The notes beneath the pieces were generated by a model. That model saw nothing but the letters and a program-made list of their open reading frames with translations, did not search any database and was not told the origin of the DNA. A stretch of DNA of 64,000 nucleotides from Mugil cephalus (taxonomy: Eukaryota; Chordata; Actinopteri; Mugiliformes; Mugilidae), in NCBI RefSeq assembly GCF_022458985.1, contig NC_061789.1, positions 20,626,357 through 20,690,356 of the forward strand, given 5' to 3'. Both the position numbers and the translations under genes were made by a program. Shown in pieces: positions 28,378 through 41,110 of this stretch (positions are counted from its first letter, which is position 1; the number at the start of each line of letters is the position of its first letter).

Positions 28378-31190
28378 TCTTCCTCACAGTGCTTTGATGA
28401 TATGGCAGAACCCGATGCTCCGCCCACGGCTCTGGAAGGCTAACTCATCTTAACCCTCGGAATAAGTGTTAAGGCCTCATCTCCCAGAGGCATATCCCAT
28501 GATATCTTGTGTGGTGTTGAGCATGCACATTGCAAATTCTCACATAAACACCACCCCTCAGAATAAAACCTATGCCACTTAACATTCAAGAGATGATGCA
28601 GATCAATGTAAATAATAAACCCAAGGATGGCACAAGAGAATTAAGGTGCCGATAGCATTACTAATGTTTTGATTACAGTTAAGTTATGGTCCCCTCTAGT
28701 TATATGAGATGTCTGTGAAAAAAAACGCCAATCACAGTGTAATGAAAGAGTTGACTGAGAAACAGTGTCCAAAATAAGACTCAGGGGGAAGGTATAAATA
28801 GATGGAAGTGGTGACCACTGGAACATATTCACATATTCTTCACTGACAAGTTAGCTCTGGGCATTAGGATTTCAGGAACTGACACATATCCTCAAATAAT
28901 GCTTCTGGTACACATTTATTAATAGTTTTGGACATTTACATCGTATACTACTTAACAGCAAGATGACCTTGTTTGTACTGTGACAAAGAGAGCACAAGTA
29001 ATATGACCCAAGCATTAGAAAACACTATTTGGGTCAACTGCTGCTTTAATTCTTGCATACAACAAACACAGAACACATTCCGTCTGCCACGTACCAACTA
29101 AGAGAGTTCTTTTTGGTTATTTAATTGATTATTAAAAGCTATTGGTTTTCATGGTATAATTATAGAGTGGGTTGTCCATGAAATCGGGGGTTAGCAGTTC
29201 AGTGTCGAGTTGAGCAAGACACTGGACCCAAAGTCACTTACCAGTTCAATATTCTTTTTCATGTCCACAGGAAGACATCACATCAAGCCATTATTACATC
29301 AGTTAGGCATAACATTATGACATAATGAATACACCCTATGTTGTTTGTCATGTTTTTTTTGAGCTGTTCCTAAACTGTTTTTCTGTGTGTGTGTCTGTGT
29401 CCGGCTGCGTCCTGCTGGGGATGGCTGCTGCCATCAAGGAGTGTCATTGCTATGGGGTGGGGGTGCCTGGTCTGGTCAATGTCAGTCCTGTGTGGTTATT
29501 ATGTTGCGGCCTATCGTGAAGGTCAACACTATAGAAACTAGAAATACTGTGTCAAATAAGCATAGTACAGTCCTGTCTGTAGTTGGACAGTTGGAATGAT
29601 CTAAAACCCTGCTCAAATAAGTAATAGTCTGAACATTCTGTAGGGTATGGAGCAGACAGACCCCAGACCTGCAACACAGACTCTCTTACCATGTGATTTA
29701 CATTATTTAAATGGAAATCCAATAGTTTCTCTAAAGCAGATACAACACTCTTGAGTACCATATTGTATCCAGTACTGCTCCAAACAGTGATCAGCTATGA
29801 CCACAGGAGCCAGGAAGGTATTTCTACACACAGTACAGCACATCCACATTCTGACATGTGATGGCAACCTCCATCTGTGCAATTCAGAGGACTGAACTTA
29901 TGCCAGATAGTAAGAAGATAATACTCTCTGTGATAGTGAAGTACATTTGGTAAACAAATTTCACCCTAGAAAGATGCAAAATATGCATAAGTGAGCTGTA
30001 CTGTGGGGCCTACAACATTTATTATTGTAATTATTAATTATAAGATAAGTCATGTAGTCTTATTCTGAATTTTCTTTAAATTGGTTTAAATTTCTTTTTT
30101 TTTGATCTCTTTCTTGTTCAAGTCTACAATTAAGAAGCTTCTAAATATGTCAGCAGGTAATTTTTAAATCTTAATTAAAAAACTTTAAATACAGTTCAAC
30201 GTTTGATTGGCTTCAGTGGAGTCAATAATCACTGGAAATATATTACAATGCAGAATAAACTTATGAAGCAGTCAGTTTTTAGTTTGATAGTTTATGAGCT
30301 TAACTGTAAAATATTAGACCATATGATAAAGTATGCAGGATGTAATGTATAATTATGGACAAAAATGATCTTTTTAATCACATGATCCACTTTATTGATT
30401 TTCATATAGGAATGACAATAGTGCAAAACATAATGACACAACATTCGGGATAAACAGACAATAAAAATATACATATTAGATGATAGATAACCTTATAAGA
30501 GACATGGAATTAAAAGCTGAAGGTGTGTAAGTTAAAAATATATCATCGATAATATAGTGAAAAAAAGAGGTATAACAACACAAAGAAGAATGATAGACAG
30601 TTCAGTTATCAATGCCTACCCAGGGTTAAAATCTCAGAGATATCAGACATGAGATTAAGGCAAATCTTAATGCATGCTCAAAAAGGGGTACACCATAAAA
30701 ATAATGATTCACATTGAAATTAAATGAACAGAGCATGATATTTAACACACGAGTTTCACCTGAAACCCTGCGAACATTTAATTTTCCCGTAAAATCTGCT
30801 GACCAGGCAAGATGGAAAATGGATATGCCTTAATTGTAACTAGAACTAGTTATGAGGTGTAAGATTTTATGCGCAATCTCCATATCGAACAAATTAAATA
30901 ATAAGTTTCCATATCTGTGTTTCCATGTAGTATGGAGTCACTTAAAGATCCTATCTGTTTAAATGTTCATTATCACCTAAATATTTCCTCATGATAAGGA
31001 CAAATAATTCCATCTGTTTTGCCAACATATACCCAGTGTTTCTCTGACAAAAACAATTATGTTTAATACTGTTTGGCTTCAATAACATTTAACAATCTTC
31101 TCCGCACAACTACAATATTCCTGATTCCTTAATGTTTTTCTTCCACTCTCCTCACACTCAGTGACCAGAGGTCACAATGGCACAGTGACT
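28378..31190. other. Gene-free spacer with vac14 3' UTR
   Basis: No coding gene was found in this AT-rich interval. At about 29297-29318 the string 'aggcataacattatgac' matches the terminal inverted repeat of the Tc1/mariner-like element also seen at 60729-60840, as an isolated relic. A GC-rich patch near 29395-29480 is unassigned. An AATAAA on the minus strand (TTTATT, about 30390) could end the vac14 transcript, giving a 3' UTR near 0.8 kb. Confidence 0.45.
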
Positions 31191-33566
31191 TCACATCAGC
31201 TTCCTATCAGGGTGATCAGAGGCACGTCCAGAGCGCTGGTGTCTGACCTCGAGGTGTTTACTCTGAACACGATCGAAATGCTGAAGCAGCTCATTGTAAT
31301 TAATCTGAATATGAGAAGCCCGTTTTGAAGCCACCTGCTGTTTAGCATCCATATACTTGGATTCATCAACAGTTCTCATGAGCTCTGGGTTGGGGACACA
31401 CCTCAGCCGGTGGGAGAGCAGCTGGAAGGCCTGGCTCTGCGGCAGTAGCATAAGCAGACCGTACAGTGCTTTGATCAGGTATGGGTTGTTCTCCACATCT
31501 AGGAGCTGCAAACGCAGGTAGGTAAAAATGGGGCTTTCTATGAGCTGCACCAGCTTGTCGACCTCCATCAGGAAGTCTACCGTCACCTCCAGATTTCCGA
31601 ACTTCTGGATTAGATCGTACGCATGCTTGTAGTTCTGTGTGAGGAAACAGAGTGACACAGTGGCCACAGGGTTGTGGCACCAGGAACGATACAGGCAGCA
31701 AAATAAAGCACAGCTCTCTTGAGTGCGGAGGTCTTTAAGCTGGTTGCGCAACTGGAATAGCTCGGCTGAGGTGAGCAAGATAGTGTTGAGCGTCTGAACC
31801 ATGGTGGAGGCAAATTTAAGGTCCTCTTCCTTCAGCAGAATGTCAGCCATGGAATAGAAGATGTTCTCTGCGTGAAGTAACAGACACAACTGTCTGATAA
31901 TGAAAGCTCCTCTGTTCTCCAGAAGCTTCCTCTCCAAACTAAAACGCTTCAGCAGGTTGATCATGAATTTATAAAAGTAAGAATTCATGCTCGGAGTGGA
32001 CGGAGAGGAGTCCACTGCTTTGGAGCCTGTGCTGGGCTGCTGTCCTGATTTAGCAACCTCTGGCACCTTGAGCTCCAGTTTGTTGTCGGTGCCGTCACAG
32101 GAGGAAGCTTGGTCTGTCTGGCCGGCAGGTGAGGATGCTATCTCAGCTAGCACCTCAAGATCTTTCAGTATCACCTCATCCGACTCATCGGACAGGGTTT
32201 TCAGCAGCATAGGAAACAGGCTGTCTGTGTGGCGGAACATTTTGCGTGGCGTCTTTATGTAGAGGTGATAAAGCCATTTGAGCACAGCTATGCGAGTCAT
32301 CATGCCAGTGGAGGAGTCATGGAGGTGGCGGTCTAAAACTTGAACAATGCCATCTAAGTCCAGAGTTACTTGAGGCCTATCGGCACTCGCTGGAGTGAAG
32401 AAACTGATGTTACTGAAACCAACAGATTCTTGCGATGCATTCAGCATGTTGTTGCTGTCTGTATCCATTTTGGGCTTACCATCTTCCCTGGACGGAGACC
32501 CCGTGCTCGCACTTTTTTCCTCCTCCTCCTCCTCTTCATCATCCTCTGGAGTCACTAGCTTCATCAGACTGTGATTACAAGCACTGGCCGCTTCTTTGGT
32601 ATTTTTCTTTCTGTCATCGTAGGACAGGCATGGCAGCACTGCAGTCAGGATGCCCGAAGAGTAGGGGAGAACCACGCGGCCTGCAAGCTGGATGAACTCT
32701 CTCATCCATGTCATGGCTGTCAGCTGGATCAGATCATTTGTCAGTTTGGTCTCATCTGCAACCTGACAGTGGATGACCAGAATGTTGGCCATCTCAGCAA
32801 ATTTAACACTGGAGGGTGTCTTCTTAATCTCCTTCAGAAACTCTCCCAGGACCACCTCACACGTCCTACGGATCTCCTTGCTGTTGTCCCCCAGGATCTG
32901 GAAGAGCCCATCCAGTATCTCGGGGAGATAGTCTAACAGGTTGATGTCTGGCACCGACTCCAGAACATGGATCCAAGAAATTATGAACTGCCTTGCATAC
33001 TGATTATTGGAGTAAATTCTCTCCCTCAGCAGGGGAACAAATGCCACCAAGTCAAAGGAGTTACTTTCTGTAACAATGTCTTTCAGCAGTCTGTCCAGGA
33101 GTTCAGATCCGCTTTTCACATTAGGGTCTGGATCTGCTGCCAGCTTGCTGAGACCATCAAAAAGCAGGTTGAAGTGGGGCAGCACTGCTCCCCTTGCAAC
33201 TTTGACTATGTTATACAGCGCCTCGCAGGCATAATAGCGCAAACGGCTGTCTGAGTCATTAAAACACGTGAGTACAGGCTCAATAAGCTCCTTCAGATAC
33301 AGACCTGAGTCCTTTCCTAGGGCGATAGAGCAAGCTGCTAGTCCAATGAGACCCCCCTTCCGGCTGTGGGGGTGCTGAGAGAGGGCAAACTCCGAGGCCA
33401 AAATCTGGATCACATGCCTGATTTGAGTCGAGTTGTTCTGAGCCACAAACTCTCGCACCAGTTTCTCGATTTCTAGAGCTGCCACTTTCCTCTTCTCGTA
33501 CAGTTTGTCATTCAGAGCCCTGACAATGTTGGGCGTCAGAGGCGAAAAGTCCTTCTCGGGGTTCAT
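31191..33566 (-). CDS. vac14: VAC14, scaffold of the PIKfyve complex, single-exon copy
   Basis: One unbroken frame of 791 aa covers the whole VAC14 protein (human 782 aa). It runs from [20 protein letters not shown] to the conserved tail [15 protein letters not shown]14 is an all-helical HEAT-repeat scaffold that holds the kinase PIKfyve and the phosphatase FIG4 on endosomes and controls PI(3,5)P2. The N-terminal PIKfyve-binding HEAT region, an acidic linker (DDEEEEEEE, near residue 342) and the C-terminal FIG4-binding region ([19 protein letters not shown] to about residue 720) are all present. Human VAC14 has about 19 exons, but here there are none to splice in the coding part, which points to a retrogene. 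It shows no stop or shift. The human C-terminal VVL is replaced by KLM. It lies head to head with a zinc-finger gene 367 bp away. Confidence 0.95.
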   Translation of the reverse strand: MNPEKDFSPLTPNIVRALNDKLYEKRKVAALEIEKLVREFVAQNNSTQIRHVIQILASEFALSQHPHSRKGGLIGLAACSIALGKDSGLYLKELIEPVLTCFNDSDSRLRYYACEALYNIVKVARGAVLPHFNLLFDGLSKLAADPDPNVKSGSELLDRLLKDIVTESNSFDLVAFVPLLRERIYSNNQYARQFIISWIHVLESVPDINLLDYLPEILDGLFQILGDNSKEIRRTCEVVLGEFLKEIKKTPSSVKFAEMANILVIHCQVADETKLTNDLIQLTAMTWMREFIQLAGRVVLPYSSGILTAVLPCLSYDDRKKNTKEAASACNHSLMKLVTPEDDEEEEEEEKSASTGSPSREDGKPKMDTDSNNMLNASQESVGFSNISFFTPASADRPQVTLDLDGIVQVLDRHLHDSSTGMMTRIAVLKWLYHLYIKTPRKMFRHTDSLFPMLLKTLSDESDEVILKDLEVLAEIASSPAGQTDQASSCDGTDNKLELKVPEVAKSGQQPSTGSKAVDSSPSTPSMNSYFYKFMINLLKRFSLERKLLENRGAFIIRQLCLLLHAENIFYSMADILLKEEDLKFASTMVQTLNTILLTSAELFQLRNQLKDLRTQESCALFCCLYRSWCHNPVATVSLCFLTQNYKHAYDLIQKFGNLEVTVDFLMEVDKLVQLIESPIFTYLRLQLLDVENNPYLIKALYGLLMLLPQSQAFQLLSHRLRCVPNPELMRTVDESKYMDAKQQVASKRASHIQINYNELLQHFDRVQSKHLEVRHQRSGRASDHPDRKLM

Positions 33567-33933
33567 ATTCGGAGCTGCGGTGGTCCCGGACCCTGTGCAC
33601 AGAAATCTCAGTTGGTACGACAGAAAGCTGCTTGCATTTATAGTTAAGTTTTAGTCAGTTAAACGGAGGCAATGAACCGATGTTAGCTGTCATATGCTAA
33701 CCAGGAAGCGTAATACGACGCAGGTGACCGGTTCCATCCGCCGGAAACACGTCACATTTGCAACGTTTATTTGGGTCCCGCTATGCTTGTACCGCTAGCT
33801 CAAATTAGCGTCATTGGCCAGGCACTCCGCACATTGATGTTTTTATTTTTGTAGTGGCCTATGCTTTTGCTTCTTGGTATAGTAGTATAGTTTGTTTAGC
33901 TGGTAAAGAATTCTATTTCAGCCCATACCAACA
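33567..33933. promoter_or_regulatory. Likely bidirectional promoter of vac14 and zinc finger A
   Basis: Only 367 bases separate the two start codons, which point away from each other. The interval contains CpGs and an ATTGG (inverted CCAAT) near 33812. On the vac14 side, 'tttctgtgcacag' just upstream of the 5' UTR could be an acceptor, so vac14 may have a spliced leader. Confidence 0.45.
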
Positions 33934-35800
33934 ATGGCGAGCCGCCTTTCTTTTCACTCCCAGCTCTCGACCGTCATGGAGACGTTGGCCAGGTCTGCCC
34001 TGAGTCAGGTCTGCAAACTGGTGGATGAGGACTCAGCTGAGCTGCGACAGGAGCTGTCTCGGCTTCTGTTTGCCAACTCGGCTCTCTCCGAGAAAGTAAA
34101 TAGCCTGGAGAGCGAGTTGGCGGCCGTGAAAGGCGAAGCCCCCAAGTTGTGTAAAAGTTATCGCAGCGTAGGTCTACAAACTGACAGAGACGAGGACGCT
34201 CATGGTACTGGTAACAGCAGCACAGATACAACGAAGACAAAAGTGCTGTATTTACTGTGTTGTTCCTGTTTGTGTTACTTGTATTTTCATAGTGTCTCAG
34301 TCTCTCACCATAGAGGGCATCTTTGGGAAGGATTGGTGCATGGACCTGTGGAAGGACAGAGACCCATACAGTCTGCAGAGATTCACTGACTCACCACGCT
34401 CACCTGCTAAGGTGAAATGGGTTGAGCATTATGCATGAAATGTTTGATGTTTTAATGGCTATGAGCAATAAACAAATAAAAACATAATGGACATCAGATC
34501 ACTGTGTTGCAATAGAGCACGCCAACTAGGAACCCATCAGGTGCAAACAAACAGACATTATTTAAGAAGCTGTAATCAGAGAAGCTTAGTTTAGCAATAT
34601 TTTTTTCAGTCTTCAGTTTCACTCAAAGTCATTTATCAAGGTCTTTGGTGATTAATTTACCACAAGTGATCTCACCTCTAGTCACAGCTGTTAATGCTGT
34701 TCTGTCACACAGCCTTACAGTGTAGCATTTTGATTTTTTCTCTTTTGTAGTCTGTAGCGACACTTTCTGACCACATCACTGTGACTGAGATCAAAGAGGA
34801 GGGTTATGTGGAGGATGCTGCCAGTATATGTCAGCAGGAAACACTAAGTACAGAAGGTATGGGAAGGAAGGAGAACTGTAATGAGAAAATACGCACTGGA
34901 GATTCTGTAGCTTTGTATGCCTTATGCGTGGCTTTTTACTTTTCTGCAACAGAACATGAAGATTGCACATCAGAGGAACCAGAGCGCCTGTCAGCTGGTT
35001 TCTCGGCCGATGGCAGCCCTTGCACCCTGTCATTTGACCAGGATGGAGAACAGGCTATGTCTGCAGGTGGTACTGAAGAACCATCTGTGCAAGTGGTGTC
35101 CGTCAGTGATATGAGAGAGGCCTTCAGCACTCACATCATTCCAATCGAAGAGGATGATGATGACGAGGATGTACAGTTTGTTGAGGAACGTCAGCAGGAG
35201 CCAACAGTAAACGCAGCAGTTGGGCCGAGCCAGGACAAACATCAGACATTACTTGTAGACAACACTGAAACCTGCTCTGCCGTGGATAAAGATTCACACA
35301 AGGACTTTAATGTGCGTAATGTAGAAACTAACAGAAATAAGGACAAATTTACTTGCCAAATATGTAGCAGGTCATTCTTTCACAAGGGGACTCTCACACA
35401 CCACATGAAGTCACACAAGTCAAACTTCTGCAACATTTGTAAGCAGCACTTCCCTCACAGGAACAAGTTAAACTCACACCGCTGCATGCCTCCAGTTCCC
35501 TCTCACAGAGTCAGCAAATCATGTGAACTGTGTGGGAAGATGTTTGCCAACCCATCGGCTCTGAGGATTCACTATGTTGTCCACACAGGAGAGAAACCCT
35601 ACACGTGCAGCTTGTGTGGGAAAGGGTTTACCCAGAAAGGCAATCTGAAATGTCATTTACGCATCCACACTGGTGAGAGACCATTCCGCTGTGTCAAATG
35701 TGGGAAGACCTTTACGCAAAAGGTGAACCTCAACCATCATTTAATGGCACATATAAACAGTCAGGCTGTGGGTCAAAAGCCTTTAGCAAAGATGTATTAA
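33934..35800 (+). CDS. C2H2 zinc-finger protein A
   Basis: Four exons, 33934-34204, 34293-34411, 34751-34856 and 34953-35800, give 447 aa; a second donor at 34211 would add two residues. The N-terminus (FHSQLSTVMETLARSALSQV, then a heptad-rich coil) and the exon-2 motif IEGIFGKDWCMDLW recur in the neighbouring zinc-finger gene B. A sumoylation-like site (IKEE) is in exon 3, and an acidic linker (EEDDDDEDVQF) follows. Five C2H2 fingers lie in the last exon, three of them joined by TGEKPY/TGERPF linkers. No KRAB, SCAN or BTB is seen. The protein is presumably a nuclear DNA-binding regulator; its targets cannot be read from the sequence. Stop is TAA at 35798. Confidence 0.85.
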
Positions 35801-36018
35801 AAACTTAATGGTTGAAACCAGCAACAGGTGCAAAATCAGTTGCTTTCTTTATTAGAATACGTCCTGTACTAGTTGTCACTTTTGTTTAAGGGTAGTTACT
35901 ACCTTGTTTGTAATGACTGACAGTTTATGGTTTAATGCCAAAAAAAGTCAGGTGTGGAACAAAAATGTTTTTGCTGTGTTTTTATTTTAGTATTTCAGTG
36001 CTCTTATTCTGTCTTTAC

Positions 36019-36024
36019 AATAAA
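36019..36024 (+). terminator. Polyadenylation signal of zinc finger A
   Basis: AATAAA about 220 bases after the stop codon, followed by T/G-rich sequence. Confidence 0.6.
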
Positions 36025-36708
36025 CCACACATGTTCACCTTGTAATGAAAATTTTATTTGAAATAACTCCTTTTTGCTTGAACAGAACAAAGAACATCTG
36101 ACATCTGGCTCTTTGAAGGGCATGCAGATCTGTGAAGAAACGGGAAGAAGCAGGATTTCTTTCTTGGACAGAGATGATTCACTCAGCTAGGTCAGGCTGG
36201 TCTGTTCAGGGGATTTATTACAGGCAAAATTTGTGCTTTGTACACATAATCTCCACTTAGGCATTAAAATTGTTTAAATAACATATAATTAAGAAAAAAA
36301 AATTGTTGGCAACACGTGTTTATTTAACACCATTAAAACTAGAACCATTCCTGAAAATCAGTTCAGTATAAATACACAAACACTACAAAACTATTGTTTT
36401 TAAGGGACAGGGCTCCACATTCTGCCCAGTTTAATGCAAAGAAATGAGGCATGGCAAATGGGACCCTTAAAGCAGTGGTTATTGTGGCGTTGTTCCTCTA
36501 CTTGGTTGCAGTTTTGAAGAGGTAGTTTTGAAAGTTAATGCTACATGTGTAGAGGCCCTGCCCAAAATAATTATTTTGGCATTCTTTAGGACAGTTTTGC
36601 CCTTGAATATGAGGTATGTATTTTACACATGCATGTGTGAAAAGGAGGTGTTTTGACGTTTTTATCATTGTCTCATCTGATCTATGACAATGTCTATATA
36701 CAGTACAT

Positions 36709-36830
36709 ATATATATATACACACACACACACACACTACATATGTATACATATATATATATATATGTATATACATAGTACAGACACATATATGTACATAC
36801 ATACATACACATACATATGTACTATTAACC
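36709..36830. repeat. Compound (TA)n/(CA)n/(CATA)n microsatellite
   Basis: TA, CA, ATAT and CATA units run together for about 120 bases, 3' of zinc finger B on the opposite strand. The Tyr/Ile-rich and Cys/Val-rich open frames over it are artefacts. Confidence 0.9.
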
Positions 36831-36883
36831 AGATGGGCAATAGAATTTATTAATATAGAATCAATATTTTCTATGTTTGAGGT

Positions 36884-38387
36884 TCATATAGGCATACTGG
36901 TACATGTTGAGCGGTTTTGAGCAGCACTGAGATTGACCTGTCCATTATAACACTGGTGGTGATTTAAACCATACTTGTATGCATAACATTTCCCACAATC
37001 CACACAGCTGTAAGGTTTTTCACCAGTGTGCGTCCGAAGGTGTATGTTCAGAGAGCTTTTCTGAGAAAAACTTTTGCCGCAGTCTGGACAGCTGTATGGC
37101 TTTTCACCCGAGTGCACGCGCTGATGCAGTTTCAGGTACGTTTTCTGAGCAAACCTCTTCCCGCATACTGAGCAGCTGAACGGTTTCTCACCGGAGTGTC
37201 GCCTAATGTGGTCTTTTAAACTGCTCAAGTAGCTGAATGTTTTCCCGCAGAACAAACACTCAAACTGTTTAGTTTGCTTCACAAGTTTTGGCTGACCAAC
37301 TTCTTTGGTTGCATTCGTGGGGATACTGTTCGTATAGTCCGAGTATTCTGCAATGGCTGGGAGAGGATTTGTGTTGTCAATAAGAGTGTTCATTGCTGCA
37401 TCGTCAATAAACTTGTCCATAATTGTTGGCTGTGTGCGGTGTTGTATTTGACTGTCGGACAACATGGGAAAGTTGTTTAATTCCCCTGAGTGAAGCTGCA
37501 GTTCATCAACAGATCTATGAAGCATGCTGTCCTCCTCCTCAAATATCCCAACAACTGCCAAATAAAAATAAAAGCAGTTAAATAATAGGCCCCATCGGGA
37601 TCACAATCATTTGATGATCTTTGTTAAAACCACACATACTTTTTTTGTCATTGTTGAGCCCCGTCTGTTGTCCAATGGGATCATCGTATGTCTCTTCCTT
37701 GACAAAGATGAGATCAGGTTCCCTCTCCATCATGTCAAATCCCTACCGACAAGACACAACAGTCACACGATCTGTTCAGTGTGAGACTGAACTGGGAAAA
37801 AAAACGGATGGACTGACCTGTGCTCCCATGCTTGTCATCACAGCCGTCTCCACTGGCTCTCTTCTCTGAGTGGGCAGCTTCTCTTCTCTCCACAGGTCCA
37901 TGCACCAGTCCTTTCCAAAAACTCCCTCAATGGCTGGAGCAAGTTGGTGGTGCCCTGGAAGAAAAAGAAACTGGGACATATATTGTTGCCACCAATATAT
38001 AGACAGCAAGCTTACAAAAGAGGGATGGAGACAACCCAGCTGAGGTGGGTGTAATAGTGACGGTGTGCTAAGTAAAAGGCGTCTTATGCGGTAGCAGCCT
38101 AGAGTTGTGCGTCCGGGCTGCTGACCTGCAGGGTGCCGGCGGCTGACACTGTTGTTGTCGTGTGTCGGGTAGGACTGCGCTTCCCTCGCCGCTCTCAGCT
38201 GGACCTCCAGTGAGTAACACCTCTTCTTCAGTGCCTCATTCTCCGTCTTGTGCAGAGATATCTCGGTGTGAAGGACAGAGGAGCATTCATCGGCCAGATT
38301 TCCTATTTCAACCAAAGCCGCCTTTGTTAGCTTCTCCAGAATCACGGCCAGCTGCGTCCGAAAACTTCGGCTTGCGTTGTCGCACAT
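36884..38387 (-). CDS. C2H2 zinc-finger protein B
   Basis: Four minus-strand exons, 38387-38126, 37954-37818, 37742-37640 and 37554-36884, total 1,173 nt (390 aa). I chose MCDNASRSFRTQLAVILEKL as the start because it aligns with genes A and C; an upstream in-frame ATG at 38573 would add an unrelated basic stretch. Exon 2 carries IEGVFGKDWCMDLWREE, close to gene A. Exon 3 carries PDLIFVKEE, a sumoylation-like motif shared with gene C. The last exon has four C2H2 fingers with SGEKPF/SGEKPY/TGEKPY linkers, ending in a finger whose last Zn ligand is Cys (NHHQC). Product is probably a nuclear DNA-binding protein. The gene arose by local duplication with A and C. Confidence 0.85.
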
Positions 38388-39506
38388 CGTCGTCGCCAGG
38401 GGAAACTCGGCGTTTCGAAATTTTGGCAATACTCCCAACCTAGCGACGTTGCCCTGTGTAATCAAATTTATGATGTTGCTGTGCCGCGAGGGATTGTGGG
38501 AAACATGTATGCTTGCTCGCCGCCGTTTACAAGGAGCCCGTGAACGCAGCACCATTGACACAAGCTGAAACACGGCTGTTGATCCGGAGAGCGATTTAAA
38601 ACGTTTCCTGCTTGTTAATGTAAATCACAAAGACCTTTATCCCGACTTTTTATTATTTTTGATATGTAACAGTGAATGCATTCATTTAGCTGTTATTATT
38701 ATTGTAACAATACAATCTTTTTTTAATCACGTTATTTAGTTGCCCATCCTAAAATTACCCTTGTAAATTTAGGTAGAGCTGGGAACACATCATTTTGTCA
38801 GTTCAGACTGGAGACGAGAGTCTGATGTATTTATAAGAGTACTCTTCCGCGCCCTCTAGCGGCTATTGCATATTACTGCGAAACTACTTTGTTACCATAT
38901 CATAACATTATCCAAATTAAGAATTTAAAAATTTTGTGTTTGTGTGTGTGTGTATATATATATATATTCGTTATCCCATTATCCGCCATGTTTAAAGTTT
39001 ATTATGGCTTGGTTTAATAATAACAAAAAGCATATAGGGTATTTGTAACAATGAATAAACTGTTAAACTAATATATTTAACTTAAGCCAGTCAAGTAAAA
39101 CCAATTCAAAAACAGATTTCAAGCATGATATAGTTCTGTAAATATATATCTATATATCTATATAGTTCAAAGCTGTGCATAGTCATATTAACTTTTGTCT
39201 GACATTTACTCCTGTTTCCTTCTTGTTTCTAATTTTAAAGATTGTGATTGTGTTCATCCATTTTCTAAAACTTTATAGTATTAAGAACAATAGAACCATC
39301 TATAAAAGGAGTATTTGATTTATTTGAAGCTTTGTCTTCACAGTATATTTAGTTTAAGTGTCATTTGTAAGGTGAACAGTTGGATGAAAGCAGCGAGGAA
39401 CACATGCTGGCACACATTTGATTTTTCCAAAGCGATTTTTTTTTATTATTTTTCCATAAATTATCTAAAAGAGCTGAAGATGTTACATCTGGTTGTTGTT
39501 TCTGTT
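38388..39506. other. Spacer between zinc fingers B and C
   Basis: Contains the promoter side of gene B and the 3' UTR of gene C. A (TG)n/(TA)n tract lies at about 38936-38968 and a (TATC)n-like patch near 39140-39165. No gene is seen. Confidence 0.5.
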
Positions 39507-41110
39507 TTAAGTTGTACCATTTACGTATGTCCCACTAAATGTTGGTGGACTAGATTCACTACCATATATGTTCAAACTGGCATCTAAATGTACTGCAAGG
39601 TGTTTTTTCAGATTACAGTTCTTTGTAAACCCTTTCCCACATTTGATACAAACAAATGGTTTTTCTCCAGTGTGTGTACGCTGATGCATATCAAGGGTGC
39701 ATTTCTGAATAAAGCCTTTGCCACAAATGGGACAGCGATATGGCTTCTCCCCAGTGTGCGTGCGCTGGTGTGTATACAGGTGCCCTTTTTGTGCATATCG
39801 CTTTCCACACAGCGTGCATCTGAACGGCTTCTCTCCCGTGTGACTTCTCTGGTGTATTTCAAGCTGACTAAAGCATCGGAAGCTCTTGCCACACTGCAAG
39901 CAGCCGAACCGCTTAGCAGCAGAGTTCCTCAAGTTGTGAAGCTTCATATTCCTGAGTACGCTTAAGCTTTGCGAGGCAACATTTTGAGCCAAACTCTTTG
40001 CAACCTCCAGGTTTGTGTGTGCAGGTGCAGGCTGCGGAATCCAGCGTGTTTCCCTTCTCCCAGGTTCAGCGAGAGAGGACTGAGAGCGCAGAGTCAAAAA
40101 GCTGTCAGTGAACAGAGGCTGCTGGTGTTCTGCCATTGGTTTAGGATGTTGCATCACATCGGAATTCTTCCGGGTTTCTGTGACCACTTCCCTCCCTGTT
40201 GGCAGATAAACATGAAATTCAGGTAACTGATTCCAATGACCCTGATGAATGCTGTTCACAAACTGGTCTCACAATAAATTCTCTAGTTTCTGGGGTTTTG
40301 CTTATTAAAGAAGACAAATAATGATGAACGCTGTGATACCTAAACAGGAGAAGTTTACAAAAAACATATTTGTAGGTATATTTTATTTACCATTGAGCAA
40401 CATAACTTAATAACCAAATGTAATACTCAGTGTTTTCACTTGTTCTACCTTGTTCGGTGTTTCCGTTGTCCACCTCTGATGGCTCTTCCTTCACCACTAT
40501 CAGGTCAGGCTGCTCTTTCTGTGGGTTTACAAGCTAATCAGAAAAATGTATATGAATCATACTTGTTACAAATGAAGATACAGTGGTATAATAACATTGT
40601 ATGATCAGTGCAGACTTACTGCAACTGAGGTATGCTCTTCCGCTTGATGCACACAGCTCATGTCTGAGCTTTCCCAAGGGCTTTCACTAGGATGCAATAC
40701 ACAACAATTAAGTACAGGTGGCTGGGGGAAGACAACAAAGGCTGTGATGGATGTGGATTTATGACGTCTGCCCAACACAGGGTTAAACCCGAAGATCAAC
40801 AAGCTCACCTTTTTATGGCAGGTCTTGTCCTGTCAGTCCCCAGTATTCCGTTTTCTGAGGAGTCCCTCGTTGCTGAACATGCTGCAGCTGCTGCTGCATC
40901 CTGCCTGCCCGCCTGCGCAATACAAAGCAATTTCTCCATCAACTGCAATTTCTCTGTGAGCGAGGCAATTTCGTTCCGTCCTCGAGATATCTCTATTTTC
41001 AGCATCTTCGACTCGATCTCGACCAGTTTGCCTATTTCTATTACAGCTGTTTTGGATAACGCGTCCATGATGGAGACCAGCTGTGCCTGGAAAGAGAAGA
41101 CTGTCGACAT
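39507..41110 (-). CDS. C2H2 zinc-finger protein C
   Basis: Four minus-strand exons, 41110-40809, 40686-40620, 40533-40449 and 40195-39507, total 1,143 nt (380 aa). The N-terminus MSTVFSFQAQLVSIMDALSK matches genes A and B, then forms a leucine-heptad coil with a short alanine run. The exon equivalent to the FGKDWCMDLW exon is replaced by an unrelated short exon (ESPWESSDMSC). Exon 3 holds PDLIVVKEE. The last exon has four classical fingers linked by TGEKPF/TGEKPY, all with the C-x2-C and H-x3-H ligands intact. Likely a sequence-specific nuclear factor. It stands head to head with pgls. Confidence 0.85.
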
